A DNA stretch of 64,000 nt. Source: Areca catechu. Its lineage: Eukaryota > Streptophyta > Magnoliopsida > Arecales > Arecaceae. A program made the translations under genes and the position numbers. Shown here piece by piece: positions 33,810-46,299 of the stretch (position 1 is the stretch's first letter; each line of letters starts with the position of its first letter). The notes under the pieces are model-generated. The model did not search any database. It had not been told where the DNA came from and was given only the letters and a program-made list of their open reading frames with translations. The stretch is from the NCBI GenBank assembly GCA_021397845.1, contig CM038040.1, forward strand, positions 47,511,088 through 47,575,087, written 5' to 3'.

Positions 33810-34800
33810 AGAGTAATTCTTTGTGCACCGCGTGCGGTGCAGCAAATCCAGCGTGGCCTGCACCGCACGCTTCTATTGGTTCAAAAATATTCACTATAGT
33901 ATGATGTGACAAAATCTGAAATGATTAGTATTAATTAAAATTTTCGTCCAAACCAAAATACCTTTACGATATCCTAGTTCAAAAGCTATGACACCCAAAT
34001 TCAAAATCTACGATACCCTGATTCAAAAAATGATCTGAAATAGTATTACAACATCCTAATTCAAAACATACGATATCCTAGTTCAAAACCTACGACATAC
34101 TGGTTCAAAAATGATCTGAAACAGTATTATGACACCCTAGTTAAAACTTACGACACCCTAGTTCAAAACTTACGAACCCTGGTTCAAAAATGACGAGAAA
34201 TAGTATTATGACACCCTAGTTCAAAAGTTACGACATCCTAGTTCAAAACCTACGACACCCCTGCAGAAAAATATAAATTAAAACTAGAAACAGTATTACG
34301 ACACCCTAGTTCAAAAGCTACGACATCCTGGTTCAAAACCTACGACACCCCTGCAGAAAAATATAAATTAAAACCCGAAACAGTATTGCAATACCTTAGT
34401 TCAGAAACTACGACACCCTGGTTCAAAACCTACGACACCCCTGCAGAAAAATATAAATTAAAACCTGAAACATTATTACGACACCCTAGTTCAAAAGCTA
34501 TGACAATCTAGTTTAAAACCTACGACACCCCTGCATAAAAATATAAAATAAAACCTGAAACAGTATTACGACATCCTATTTCAAAATCTACGACACCCAT
34601 GCAGAAAAGAGAATGGAAGGAATGATATTTTGGTCTGGACAAAAATTTTAAGTAAAAACTGAATGATAATTAATGCTAGTCATGCTCAACTCCCATCCCA
34701 TCATACTATAGTGGATATATTTAAACCAATAAAAAAATACAGTATGGGCCATGTTGAATTTACTGCACCGCACGCGGTGCACAAAGATTTTTTCAAAAAG
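33810..34800. mobile_element. TIR element B, tandem to A, with the same minisatellite
   Basis: The left end is AGAGTAATTCTTTGTGCACC then GCGTGCGGTGCAGCAAATCC; the right end reads CTGCACCGCACGCGGTGCAC then AAAGA, its inverted copy. The interior repeats ACGACACCCTAGTTCAAAAC-like units. Just inside the right end both A and B carry GATAATTAATGCTAGTCA-like sequence (about 33671 and 34666), so A and B are copies of one element. Confidence 0.65.
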
Positions 34801-35428
34801 AAATCCGAGCTGGCCTATATCATGACTCTTTATTGGTACATATAAATTTGACATGAATGGGATGAGTATTAAATAATAAAAAAGTCGACTATAATTTTAA
34901 GCATAACATGCATTATATCCGATCAATCTTTTTTTCAAAAAAAAAAAATTATAATTATTTTATTTATATTTATTGATTTTAAACATTTTTCTTGCTGGTG
35001 AAATTTTTCATCATTTTAAAAATTATTCTGACTATTAGAACTAAGGGATCAGATCGAAGCAAGATTTTAATGTACTCTAAACATTCAGTATATGAGATGG
35101 TGGCACTGTTATATATTCTATTATTTTCGTTAATTCAAAATAGAGAGAAGGTAGGCAACCACATCTGTTCCCGCATGCAATTTTCTATGCAGAGAAAATA
35201 TAATTGTTACTATTTATTATACCAAAAATACCCTCGATGGGTCTATCTCTCATCGGTTCTTCCTTTTTCTTCTCTTGTTGGACTAGCGAAATAGAACATA
35301 GTGCTCTGCGATCATCGCCGCAATTTACCGACTACTCTCTTCCGTTGGAGAGAGAAACTGAATACAAAAACAAGAGAAAAAAAGGAGGGAGATTGCATCG
35401 TATCAGAAGGCAACCCTAACCTGCATAT
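34801..35428. other. Intergenic stretch, nothing recognised
   Basis: AT-rich, short open frames only, ending in CAACCCTAAC next to the hAT-like insertion. Confidence 0.6.
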
Positions 35429-35702
35429 TAGGATTGGAATTGGATCGGCCCCAAGTTTATTAGGCTAGCCCAGTTTAAAATTGAATCGGATTTTGAATAT
35501 ATTTTAAAAATTTTTGGACCGAATTCGGACATCCCTTTGGTCCAAAAATTAAATTGACTCTATTTTACAGCCTAAAGTCTAGCCTAATATGCTCAAAATT
35601 TGTTTCGAAATTCGAATCAATTTCAGACTGGCCCGAAATTTATTGAACTGGCCCAGTTCAGTTTCAGGTAATGGGCTTTGGACCTGTCCCATTCTAATCC
35701 TA
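35429..35702. mobile_element. Small non-autonomous hAT-like element (274 bp)
   Basis: Terminal inverted repeats TAGGATTGGAATTGG and TAGGATTAGAATGGG (reverse complement of the right end) are flanked by a perfect 8-bp duplication CTGCATAT at 35421-35428 and 35703-35710. The 8-bp duplication and the TAGG start are typical of hAT. Confidence 0.85.
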
Positions 35703-35710
35703 CTGCATAT

Positions 35711-37729
35711 CCTCTAGGTCACAAAAGGGAATGAATAAATACAATAGAAAATAAAAGATTCCAAAATAAATTATACCCAACACATGAGAATTTCTTGCAG
35801 CTTAGAAACTCTGCATCCTAGATCAGAAGTAAAGAAAGGTTTTATTTTTCTTGGACACCAAATCAAATTTCTCGAGGCTCTTTATTCTTTTTATGGTGGA
35901 AAAAAAAAAAAAAAAAGTTGTTGATTTCTAGAACTAGATATTGTCGAATTCCATAAGGTTTTAGGATGGATGTGTTCTTCAAGATCCTCAAGCTCACTGT
36001 GAAATTGTTTTGCATTGGTTTAGATCCAAGAGACATGCTAAATGAATATACTTGTATTTGAGATGAAAGGTAAAGCATATCCCATAGGCGTGTGGGAGGT
36101 GAGAGATATACCCATGGCTGCGTGGGAGATGAGAGATGTAGCCGTTCAGGGTAGAAAGAGAGAAGGGGGGGGGGGGGAAGGTAGTGAGAGCTCATGAAGG
36201 GGGGAATAAAAAAAATTACTGTGTATTTCAACCAATCAGGGGACATGGCAAATCAACATGGAAAAGCTAGGCATGGCTGCTTTGGATTGTAGGCCTGCTG
36301 GCAGGACCCACATAAAATAAGAGTTTGAGTTGGGTTTATTTTTTCATCCTTATCATAAATAAGTTATGTCTAGGATGAGAATTTGTGGCTATCTTGAATT
36401 TGACCTGATCCATCGCCAACCCTGCCAATAATTACCTGCCATTTAATAAGATCAGAAAGTAGCTAATATCCGAAGGATTCTCAACTGAGGGAATGATACT
36501 GAAGGATCAAGGATATCGGCAATATAGTGCTAAAGGCACAATCAGATCCTTCTATTTGCAAGATAGAGAGTTGTATCATTAATGATTGTTGCATGAGGAA
36601 AAAATATTTGGAAAGAGAAAAATATAACAATTTGTTTCATACAATGCAAGTGTTGGTTCATGCGGTTCTAGCTGACAATGATGTTGAATCATACATTCAG
36701 ACAATTCTTTTAAATGATTATGATTCTAGCCATGTACTTCTGGCTTGGGTGTCAATTTTTCTATATACTAGGATGAACTGTAGTTCCCATGATGACAAAG
36801 AAGGTGCTTATGGAATATAATGAGCCACATTTTACTGTGGGAGCAGGGAGTGTTAGCATCATTTATGATGTTACCATGTAAAAAGTAATCGAGTCTAGGC
36901 ATGTCTTGGAGCAAAAAGCAAACTTGATTTCAGTTGGTTTACCAACCCTAATTGTTGAGATAACAAGGTAATACTTTTGGGAGTCACTGCGGTTGCATTG
37001 GTATATTGTTAAGCAATCTTGAAACGTATTTTGGATTACCAGTAATATAAATTACAAATAATATGGATTATTATATTTGCTACATTAAAGTATTGGATAC
37101 ATACAAATAAAAGTAATGTTATATAATATAAAATCAAATTTTTAAAATACTCATGAATTAAATCTATATTTTATTTATAAAATATATTTTTAAAATTTTA
37201 TCTATTAAAAATATTTTTATATTTATGTTATAAAATATATATGATATATAATATTTTTATTTTTAAATATTTGTTTAAAAAATATTTTTATACTAAATAA
37301 ATTTGATATAAAAAATTATATATTAAATAGATAATATATTTAATATATTATTTAAATATATTAAATAATAAATTAAATTTATATAAATTATATTATTAAA
37401 TATAATATAATATAATATATACTATAAATATAAATATATGATATATGATATGAAATTATATTATGTTAAATATTATAATGGTATAATATAATGTAATATA
37501 TTTATAATATTATAAAATAAAATAAAATATATTAATAAAGTATATTATATTATATTTATACTGTAATACTATTACATGTATAACACTATAGTATATTATA
37601 ATATTATAAAGTTTATAATATATTACATTATAATATTATATTAAAATACATTATATAATAATATAATATAATATAGAAAATTTTAATATATTCAAAATAT
37701 TACATTATATTATATTATTATAATGTTAT
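35711..37729. other. Intergenic stretch ending in an extreme AT-rich block
   Basis: No gene recognised. A poly-A run lies near 35900 and a poly-G run near 36164-36178. From about 37040 to 37729 the sequence is almost only A and T (TATAATATA-like), stopping exactly where the element 3 LTR begins. Confidence 0.6.
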
Positions 37730-38730
37730 TGATGTGGCGAGTTGCTGACATGGCGCCCACGTAGGAACCGGCTAAGCGATGAGGCGGCGAAGAGCACCAC
37801 CTGGCCCAACTGAGGTCGAGCTCCCATCCAAGGTTAAGTTCCCAACTGAGGTCAAGCTCCCGTCCGTGGTCGAGCTCCTAACTAAGGTCGAGCTCCCAAC
37901 TAAGGTCTGAGGTCAAGCTCCCGTCCGTGGTCGAGCTCCTAACTAAGGAGCTCCCAACTAAGGTCGAGCTCCCGTCCGAGATCGAGCTTAGTACAGACTG
38001 AGCTCCCGTCCGAGGTCGAACTTCCGTCCAAGGTCGAGCTTCCAATTGAGGTCAGGCTTCCGATCGAGGTCGAGCTCCTGTCCGAGATCAAGCTCCAAGC
38101 TGAGATCGAGCTCCCTGCAGAGGTTAAGCTGTTGTCTAAGCCTGGTCTCCACAGGTAAGAGGGCAACAGGAAGCGAGATACGATTTCGGGAGGATAAAAG
38201 AACAGTGAAGCCTTGGATCATGGCATGAAGGTGCAATGTCAACGTCGGGCAGGCCATCGGTCATACAAGGGCATATGCTCCACTAGGAGCACAGGCTCTA
38301 GCATGCGCCGCTCGCGCCCCCTGCATAACGTATGCTCTACTGAGGCTCCAGGTCCTGAAGCATATCGCCTGTACCCTTTAGCAGGCGAGTGCCCCAACAG
38401 GGATCTAGACCCTGTAGCACGCTACCTGCATCTCCTACAAGAAGAGTGCCCTGCCAGGGTACCAGACCCTATAGCACATGCATGTACCCCTGAAAGCGAA
38501 AGTGCTCAATCATAGTACATGCCCCTATAGCATGCTACCCGCACCTTCCGCAGGGAGTCACTCCACCATGGAGACAGGTTTTGTAGTGCACCAACTGAGC
38601 CCCATGCAGAGGATCCCCCTGGAAGGGACTGGTTCGAGGGGAGACCCTAGTAGGTTTGTGCCCCTCTTGCGAGGGACACCCTTAGAGGGGCTACCGGTTA
38701 GAGCTCCGAGCTCAATTGAGGAGGAATAGC

Positions 38731-38737
38731 TATATAA
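38731..38737 (+). promoter_or_regulatory. TATA box of element 3 LTR
   Basis: TATATAA in AGCTATATAACAGC, downstream of the minisatellite, the same layout as in element 1. Confidence 0.5.
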
Positions 38738-38866
38738 CAGCAAGAGGGACCTCCAGAAAATGGGAGGATGATGGTAAGAGAGCGGGGCAATGGACCAAAC
38801 AGCGAGAACCTCCCAGGATCTAGCTTCTTGTTTTCTCCTTCTATTTTGCTTTTCCTCTATGCGGGG

Positions 38867-40230
38867 TGTTGACTCTGGTCTTGATTTTGATGATTGACAA
38901 AATGTTTAAGTATATATGAGTACCAACTATATTTTAAGTGTATTTTTCAGATTTTAGTACTCAACCTTGTTGAACGAATAAATGCTTGTATTTTAGTTGA
39001 AAAAGTCCTTAAATTAATGAAAATCAAGTATATGGACTTTGGAATTGATATGGAAGAACTTGAAGAGGTTAAAGTTTCAATTTGAAGAAGTTTCAGCAAA
39101 GTTTCAGCCTGGCACAGTGAAGTGTCGACACCTGAGGATCAAGTGTCGACACTTGAAGAGTGAAGTATCGACTCAAGGCCTGAGACAGACAGAAGATTTC
39201 AGAAAGCACCTTCAGTCAAGTATCGACACCTGGAGCTGAAGTGTCAACACTTGAAAGTGAAGTGTCGACACTTGGAGAATGAAGTATCGACACTTGGAAG
39301 TCAAGTGTCAACTCACGAGGGTCAAGTGTCGACACTTGGGGCATAACGGCTAGTTTTTCTGAAGTGCAGAACTTTCCCAACTTGGCTCCAACGGCTAGTT
39401 TTTCCTCCCTAACAGCTATAAACGGTCATTTAAATGTTGGGAGGCTATATAAACATCAATAATCAAATGGGGAAGTAATCATTTGGTGAGTTTCTTGAAT
39501 ATTCTTAAAGGATTCAAGAGTTGAGTGATTCAAAGCCTTCAAGCTTCCAAGTTTCAAAGAGAGCATTCAAAGTCTACATCTACAAGCATCAATCAAAGGC
39601 TTCATCAACTTGAAAACAAGATCTTCATCAACATTCAAGGGCTTCGAAGAGATATTTGCTTTATTTTTGAAAGCTTTTATTATATTCATTTATACTTACT
39701 CTTATATTGTTTTACTTAAGGTTTTTTGTGAGCCTTGGAAAATCAAAAAGATTTTTGGTAAGCCTTGAAAACCAAAGTGGTTGTTGGTGAGCCTTGAAAC
39801 CAGCTAGGATTTTACTTGTGAGCCCGAAGCCAAAACAAGTTGTTTAGGTTCTTGGTTAGCCCGTAAAACCAAGGATGGTTGTTGGTGAGCCTTGAAACCA
39901 ACTAGGGTTTGACTTGTGAGCCCGAAGACAAAACAAGTTATAAAGGTTGTTGGCGAGCCTAAGTTATAAAACCAAACTTAGTGAAATTCCCAAGGGATTC
40001 TTGGAGAGTGGATGTAGATGCTTGGTTTGCACCGAACGACTATAAACCTTTGTGTTTGTGTGATTGTTCTCCTTGTACTTTTATTTCTTTATTTTTGTTG
40101 CATTTATTTGAAATACACAACTTCTTGAATTGTATTAGCACATACTTGCTTTAGTTCATATTGCAAACAGTACAAAAATTTTATAAAACCCAATTCACCC
40201 CCCCTCTTGGGTTGCCTACCTGAGCCTACA
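38867..40230 (+). mobile_element. Solo LTR (Copia-like) inside element 3 LTR
   Basis: It starts TGTTGACTCTGGTC, ends GAGCCTACA, and is flanked by the perfect 5-bp duplication CGGGG at 38862-38866 and 40231-40235. A TATATAAA box lies at 39446. Near the end CAATTCACCCCCCCTCTTGG is reminiscent of SIRE/Maximus-type Copia LTRs (recalled, not searched). No internal region is present. Confidence 0.85.
39113..39340. repeat. Cluster of nine AAGTGTCGACACTTG-type palindromes
   Basis: Nine copies of AAGTRTCRACWCNTG in about 230 bp, upstream of the TATA box of the solo LTR. The best copies are the perfect palindrome AAGTGTCGACACTT. Spacing is irregular. Confidence 0.8.
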
Positions 40231-40453
40231 CGGGGGCAACATAAGCTCCCATCACTAAGGATCTGTTCTCCGTGGTCATCCTACTGACTTGATTGTCGGA
40301 ATGTTCCTACCGGAATCCCCGACCTGGATCTCTTCTTTTTTATAGGATCGACTGGCCATGAAGATGAGATGAAGAAGAATTCGATGAGCCCGGGAAGGTT
40401 GGCTCACCCGAGCCATGCCAGAGCTATGGGCCACGGTGACCTAGGCAGCAATA

Positions 40454-40475
40454 GATTAGCGTGCCAGGTAGAGGG
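40454..40475 (+). other. Primer binding site of element 3
   Basis: GATTAGCGTGCCAGGTAGAG corresponds to GATTGGCGCGCCAGGTAGGG of element 2, with changes of the kind expected from deamination of methylated cytosines. Confidence 0.65.
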
Positions 40476-41000
40476 GGTAGACGGTCACTGGCTAACCTCC
40501 CATGAATTCATGGTGGTTACTCGTGCTTGGAAAGCCTCTGTCAGCCGCATGGGGGACCCATCCTACTGTAGTGACCGATATAGCTAGGAAGTGGAGCTCT
40601 CTGCTCCACCTCTCCCTCCAGCTGATTAATCCATGTGGATTGTCGCACTCGCACAGCAGGTTCGACCCTGACCACGATGGTGCACCAACTACACCACTGG
40701 CATCGGTCCCTATCAACGCAGCAACAGCTAGGGACACCTACGGCCCATGCCACTGAATCTTGTGCCAGCCTAAGGTCCTTCCGAGAGGGACCCTCATGCG
40801 TGCGGGCCATCTAGTACCTGCGGGGGAGCCTGCGGGTGGCCAGGAAGAGACATTGGGATGGATCCACCAGTTGGAAGAGCCGCTCCCTGGTTTTGAACCA
40901 TGGCATTGCATCTTGCTACCGGCACTGACACGACAAGGAACTGAAGCATGAATTTCTCCGGTCGTCGCCCTTTTCCCCCCCGACAGCCTCTACGGAGGGG

Positions 41001-43800
41001 TCAATAGATGAAGCCATCCACCGACGTGCAGAAAAGTGCCTCAAGGAGCAAAAGCGCAGGCTGGCTGATTTGGCCCACCAGTTTATTAAGATTCAGGGCT
41101 CCCCATGCGAGCCCGCGGGCTATAATGCTCACCCATCCCTTTCTCATAGAATACAGGAAGAACCGGTCCCAAGTCGATTCTGCATGCCATAGGTGGATCC
41201 CCATGATAGGACCACGGATCCCATTGACCACCTAGAGAGTTACAAGACTCTCATGCAGGTTTAGAGGGCCACCGATACCCTCCTCTGCATTGCCTTCCCG
41301 GTCATGCTCTGCAAAGTGGCTCGGGTCTAGTATTCCCACCTCAAGCCGAGGAGCATAGACTCCTTTGAGTAGCTAGAGAAGAAATTCATGGCCCACTTCG
41401 ATGCCTACTGGAAGGTGCCACACGAGGTCGATAACCTCTTCTCTATCCGATAGCAGGACCATAAGTCACTTCAGGACTACATATCCCGGTTCAAGGTGGC
41501 CATCCTGGAGATCTACAACCTCAACAAGCCTGTCATCATGCTGGCATTGAAGAGAGGGCTCGAACCTTTTGCTTTGCCTACTCCCTCGATAAGAAGCCTC
41601 CGAAGTCATACTCGGAGCTCCTCCTCTGTGCCCATAAGTACATCCGTGCATATGAGGTCGACTATACCAAGAGGGAGTTGAACGAAAGGCCCCTAAAAAG
41701 GCAGGCCCAAGGGGAGGTGAGTGGCCCGTCTATGCCTAAATGGCAGGCTCAAGGGGAGGCGAGCAGCCCGTTTGTGCCTAAGGCCATCTCCATCCCTCAA
41801 ACGAGTCCCAAGCCAATGGATGTCCCTACCAAGGATGAAAAGCACACACTTCTCCTTGTTCCAAGTGAAGGTGAAAACATTCAAGCATGTTGGATAGAAA
41901 AAATGTATTTTAAAACTATTTTAAAATATGAACAATAGAAGGCTCGGTAGATAAATCAATATGATCTACTGATCTGCCCGCAACATGATCTAGTATAAAA
42001 ATTTAGCATGCAAGGAAACATCAACAGCAAGAAAGAAATAAAGATATAAAAATATCTTACTGTTATATCTCTTAAAATACTGTAAAAAATGAGGAAGGTG
42101 CCCGAGCCATACACGTGTCTGGCCTCTTCAGGTAATCCACACCAGGACTCGACACTGATCAACTCCCTCGGAGTGCTAGCTCTTCACAAAACCCCTCTTC
42201 TTCTTCTAGTTTTTCTAACAATCTGCAGCCTCTAAAATGACCTTCATTTACAGGGACAGCCATGAGAGGGAGAAAGAGGAAGGAGGAGTGATCGGGGGAG
42301 AAGGTCAAGGGCCATACCAAATGGATCCAAGTTAAAGAAAATAAGTATGACCATCATACCAAGAAAGCTTGGAGCCAAAATGCCCAAAAACCAAAGTTCG
42401 AATTCAAAATTCAAAGTCAAAATATTCCAGAAATTCTTCACAGAAAATTTGCTCGTCATAGCAAGTATCGATACTTACAAAATGCCAAGTGTCGACACTT
42501 TCCAAGTATTGACTTAAGCAAATGTCGACACTTGGAACATGGTCAATCATATCAATCTTCGGTGATGGCAAACAATTCTCAATCGTCGATCAGCCTTAAG
42601 ATCGGATAGAAACCCCTATGGTGTGTGATCCCATAGGTTCGAACACTAAGCCGGTAGCACTAGAACATTTTCAGTACCAGTCAAAGTCCTTATCTAGCAA
42701 TGATACCCGACGTCCGGATAGGTCGAAGATACAGAGCACCTCACAAGAACCTCTGGTATATGGTTACCGTATAATTTATCCCTTTGACCTCAAAATGCTC
42801 AGGATAACCTAGTGTTTGACTGCCAACCCTAATATGGTTTATCCAGATCGTGTCTTAACTTTACAAGTTCTGTGACTCATCATAAGAACTACCCTGGTCA
42901 AGGATTTGCTAAATTGAGACATAGTGAGTCATTCACTCCAAACTATTTGAGGGGATCAATTCCATCTTGATCCACCATCGCTCTATAAGTATTTGACTAT
43001 ACTCAGAAACCTTCCGTCACTGGATTAAAAATCTAGGTAGTCTGGCACTAGAGTAAGTGAGTTGCTTGCAAGCTACCATGGTGATCTCAGGTCTGAGGGA
43101 TATATATATCCATATCTCATTGCGAGCAACCCTTTGGCAGAAGGGAGCTCCGCAGATGGTCACGTTCAGTGAGATGTCACACATTTCACTTGCATGTCAC
43201 ACATTTCACTTGCATGTCACACCAGTGTCTCCACACTTCTTGGTTAAGAAGACAACCAACAAATATGACATACAATAACCTACACTTGATACATCATCGT
43301 CCTATAACAATGTATCTTTTGGTTGTGAACCAGTTTAAGAACTACTTGACATATCCTCTCTATATCAAAACAATGTAGTTCTAAGGACTCCATCATACAA
43401 GAGTTCATTTCAGGAAAATGCAAATATGATGAACAGCCAAAGAATAACTTTTATTCATCAAAAAATTTATATACAATTACAAGATTAGCACAACTATCTA
43501 CAGCTCAGACGATTGGCATTGGGACATAATTCCCAACACCAAGAGCCAAGATCCTAATGGAGATCGAGGGTGGACGAGCACTACCTGCATCGCCCTCCTC
43601 CGTTAAAACTATCCAGTGGGCGCTACCAATTCAATTATGACAATGGCCACAATACTGAGAAATGCCATCACCTGAAAAGGAAGATTGAAGACTTAATTCA
43701 GTGAGGCTACCTCAGAAAATTCATGGAAGTAAGGGCTCCAATCGGGCCCCAGGGCATCGAGGTCCAGCCTCTCGCCATTGATAATCAGCCCACGGAGAAG
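41001..43800 (+). pseudogene. Gag of element 3, interrupted by a solo LTR
   Basis: It begins SIDEAIHRRAEKCLKEQKRR, then VDPHDRTTDPIDHLESYKT, then a piece equal to VIMLALKRGLEPFA. After the solo LTR it resumes with PRAKILMEIEG and a knuckle-like NYDNGHNTEKCHHLKRKIED. Many in-frame stops (for example near 41190, 41263, 41328, 41371) show it is dead. Confidence 0.8.
41866..43538 (-). mobile_element. Solo LTR (Copia-like, minus orientation) inside element 3 gag
   Basis: Plus-strand ends are TGAAGGTGAAAAC and AATTCCCAACA; on the minus strand it starts TGTTGGGAATTATGTCCC. A perfect 5-bp duplication CCAAG flanks it (41861-41865, 43539-43543). It carries four AAGTGTCGACACTT-type palindromes at about 42462-42540 and AATAAA on the minus strand near 43450. 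Length 1,673 bp. Confidence 0.85.
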
Positions 43801-43804
43801 CCAG

Positions 43805-46060
43805 TGTGGATGATCTCCTGGGGGGTAAGGCAAGAACCAAAGAGAATCAGGGGAAGGAGAGGGCCGATGATGTACTCCCCTGTGTAGGAAAAGAGCTACC
43901 TGGGATGGTCAACCCGAACAATGATACTGTTATTGTGGAAATGATAATAGCTAAGCATCTTATAAAAAGAATCATGGTTGATAGTAGAAGTTTAATCAAC
44001 ATCCTTTTTTATGATGTCTTTGCAAGGATGAACTTGTCTTCTGATCTAATAAAATCGGTGTCCACGCCCATCGTTGGCTTCACCGAAGATTCAATTAGTG
44101 TGGAGGGAGAGATTACCCTCCAGGTCACTGCTAGGACTGCAAATGGGTCAGGTCGGACCGGGTTATACTTCATCCCAACTTGACCTGGTTTTTTGATCGG
44201 GTCATGATATTGGACCCAGATCCAATCCAATAAAAAATCGGGTCGGGTCCATAATCAAAATTATTAATCCAATAGATCATTCGGGTCAGGTCCATATATA
44301 ACCCAACCCCAATCCATAACATACGGATCTGGTTCGGGTCCAGTCCGGATCAGATCGAGTCACGATTCCATTCATAAAATTGTACTTGAATTAATAATGG
44401 AAACAGTAAAACACAATACATGCAGGGTTCGAGCTCGCCGAGTAGATGGAGAGGAGAGGAGGGAGAGAGAGAGAGAGTAGGGACCGAGGGAGGAGGGGCT
44501 GCAACCTGGACGGGTGAAGACTGACCTGCAGAGTGGCGGCAAGGCAATGCATGCGGAGATGGGGGGTTTGGATATGGGCGGAGAAGGTCCAGTCGATGGT
44601 GGTTTGCTCACGGATAGAAGAAGTTCGACGGTGAGGGAAGGAGAAGATGCACCGGCCCTGTTCCGGCAATTGGCGGTGGCACGATGGGGATCTGGACGGG
44701 AGGAAGGGATCAGCCGATGGCTATTCCGAGTGATTGGCAGCAGCAGATGGGCTGGGCTATCGTGGCCGGTGGCATGAGGAGCGATCGACGATGGTAGCAA
44801 TCGAAAGGGCATCAACTGCCACGGCGGTGATTGGGGAAGCCCGACAAATGACAGCTTCTCAGATCGATTAGTGGAGGTCAGATGGGAGGTGGGAGAGCAG
44901 CAATCGACGACTCCTGGTGGAGGGGAGTCGGGCACGGAGATGGGGAGGTGTCACGGGCGTGGGCGGCATAGATGTATGGAGAGGAGGGCACGGTTCTGTC
45001 GGCTCGGGCTCTCCGGCGGGGTCCTCTTTCGATCGGAAGCAAATTTGAACCAATTGAAGCTTTGAATCAATTGAAGCAAACTCAAGAAAAAATGCTGATT
45101 TCACCTCTTTGACGAACCATTTGAGTAGTTCACACTCAGAAATACCTTCCCCAATCTACGCCATAGGCACCTCCAGCAATCCTCTCGTGGGGACATCAAC
45201 CCAAGCCTGAGTCATCAAGCATCGATCCCTCACTGCAGTCCACAAGCCTTCAAACTACGCATCAAAAAAAAAAAAAAAAAATCAGAGATCGCCATCAAAA
45301 AAAGAAACGATCTTGGGGGCAATCAAAGGAAGAAAAGGAAGAGAGTGGAATTGCTCACTAACGGGAGAGCACAAAGAGGAGGAAGTGAAGGTCCGATTGG
45401 CGTGGAGAAGCAGCGAGAGGGGGAGGAGAGAAGAGAGCCCTGAGAGCGGCGGAGGGGCCGATTCCAGGGACGGCCACGGGGATTCGACCCCGGCGAGCAG
45501 AAGAGGAGGCCGAGAGCGGGCGTAGCGGCAGAGGCGCCTGAAAGCCATACCATTGAAAAGGAAGAGGCATCAGGGTGGGCCGTGGGCGGCGGGTTTGGCC
45601 CAAGCCGGAAAGCCAGCAACCAGTCCATTACAATTTGATATTTGATATTTAATTATTTATCCAGTAATATATTATAAATAATATATTTAAAAAAGATTCA
45701 GGTCCTATATCTGGGTTCGGGTTGGATCGGATCATATATCTGAAGATCCAAAACAATCCAAAAATATTTATGGATCGGGTCGGATCAAGTTGGGTCCAAA
45801 TTTAGTAAATCCAGACCTGATCGAAAAAATGAATGGGTCTAATTTTTAAATCCGATCTAGATCCATGGGTCTTTTAAATGGGTCTAGATCGGATCTAACC
45901 GGGTCGGGTCATGGATCGACCCGACCCATTTGCAGCCCTAGTCACTACTGGGACACCACCTCGGCAACCCACAGTAATGGTAACTTTCACCATTATGAGG
46001 CTCCCCTCACCTTACAATGTGATCCTGGGGTGACTCAAGCTCAACCTGCTCGATGCCACC
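43805..46060 (+). pseudogene. Protease of element 3, split by a hAT-like element
   Basis: IAKHLIKRIMVDSRSLINIL corresponds to the catalytic segment, but the D-S/T-G is DSR. The protein runs EGEITLQVTA up to 44131 and resumes after the insertion as TTGTPPRQPTVMVTFTIMRL, SPYNVILG. The breakpoint is inside the 8-bp target duplication. Confidence 0.75.
44132..45940. mobile_element. 1.8-kb hAT-like element in element 3 protease
   Basis: Inverted ends TAGGACTGCAAATGGGTC (left) and TAGGGCTGCAAATGGGTC (reverse complement of the right). 8-bp duplication GTCACTGC (44124-44131) and GTCACTAC (45941-45948), one mismatch. Subterminal regions repeat GGGTCGGGT/GGATC motifs. The middle (44430-45560) is GC-rich with purine-rich tracts and short open frames, but no transposase is recognisable, so it is non-autonomous. 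The interior may be captured host sequence. Confidence 0.85.
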
Positions 46061-46299
46061 ATCTCAACCAAGCGGCTCCTTATCTAGTTCCCAATCCCGT
46101 GGGAGATTGGAGAGATGAGGGGATCCCGACAGCCAGTCCAGCATTGCTTACAGGTCATCCTAGGAGTCCTGAAGGCCAAGCAATGCCCGACGATTGATCA
46201 GCCAAGCCAGACGGAGCTAGAGCCGAAGGGCGGGCTGGTTGAGCCACTGCTATCATTTTCCCTAGGCAAAGACCCCTAGAAGATGGTGCAAGTAGGAGC

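Larger units (their letters stand above)
37730..40453 (+). repeat. 5' LTR of element 3 (net ~1.35 kb, split by a solo LTR)
   Basis: It starts TGATGTGGCGAGTTGCTGAC, like the element 1 LTR TGATATGGCTACATCGCTGAC. Bases 37800-38140 are a minisatellite of GAGGTCGAGCTCCCGTCC-like units of about 22-44 bp. A TATATAA box lies at 38731. The right boundary is set by the PBS. Confidence 0.7.

Noticed and set aside
44372..45628. Short ORFs inside the hAT-like element as a transposase
   Set aside because: None has hAT transposase motifs; composition is low complexity.
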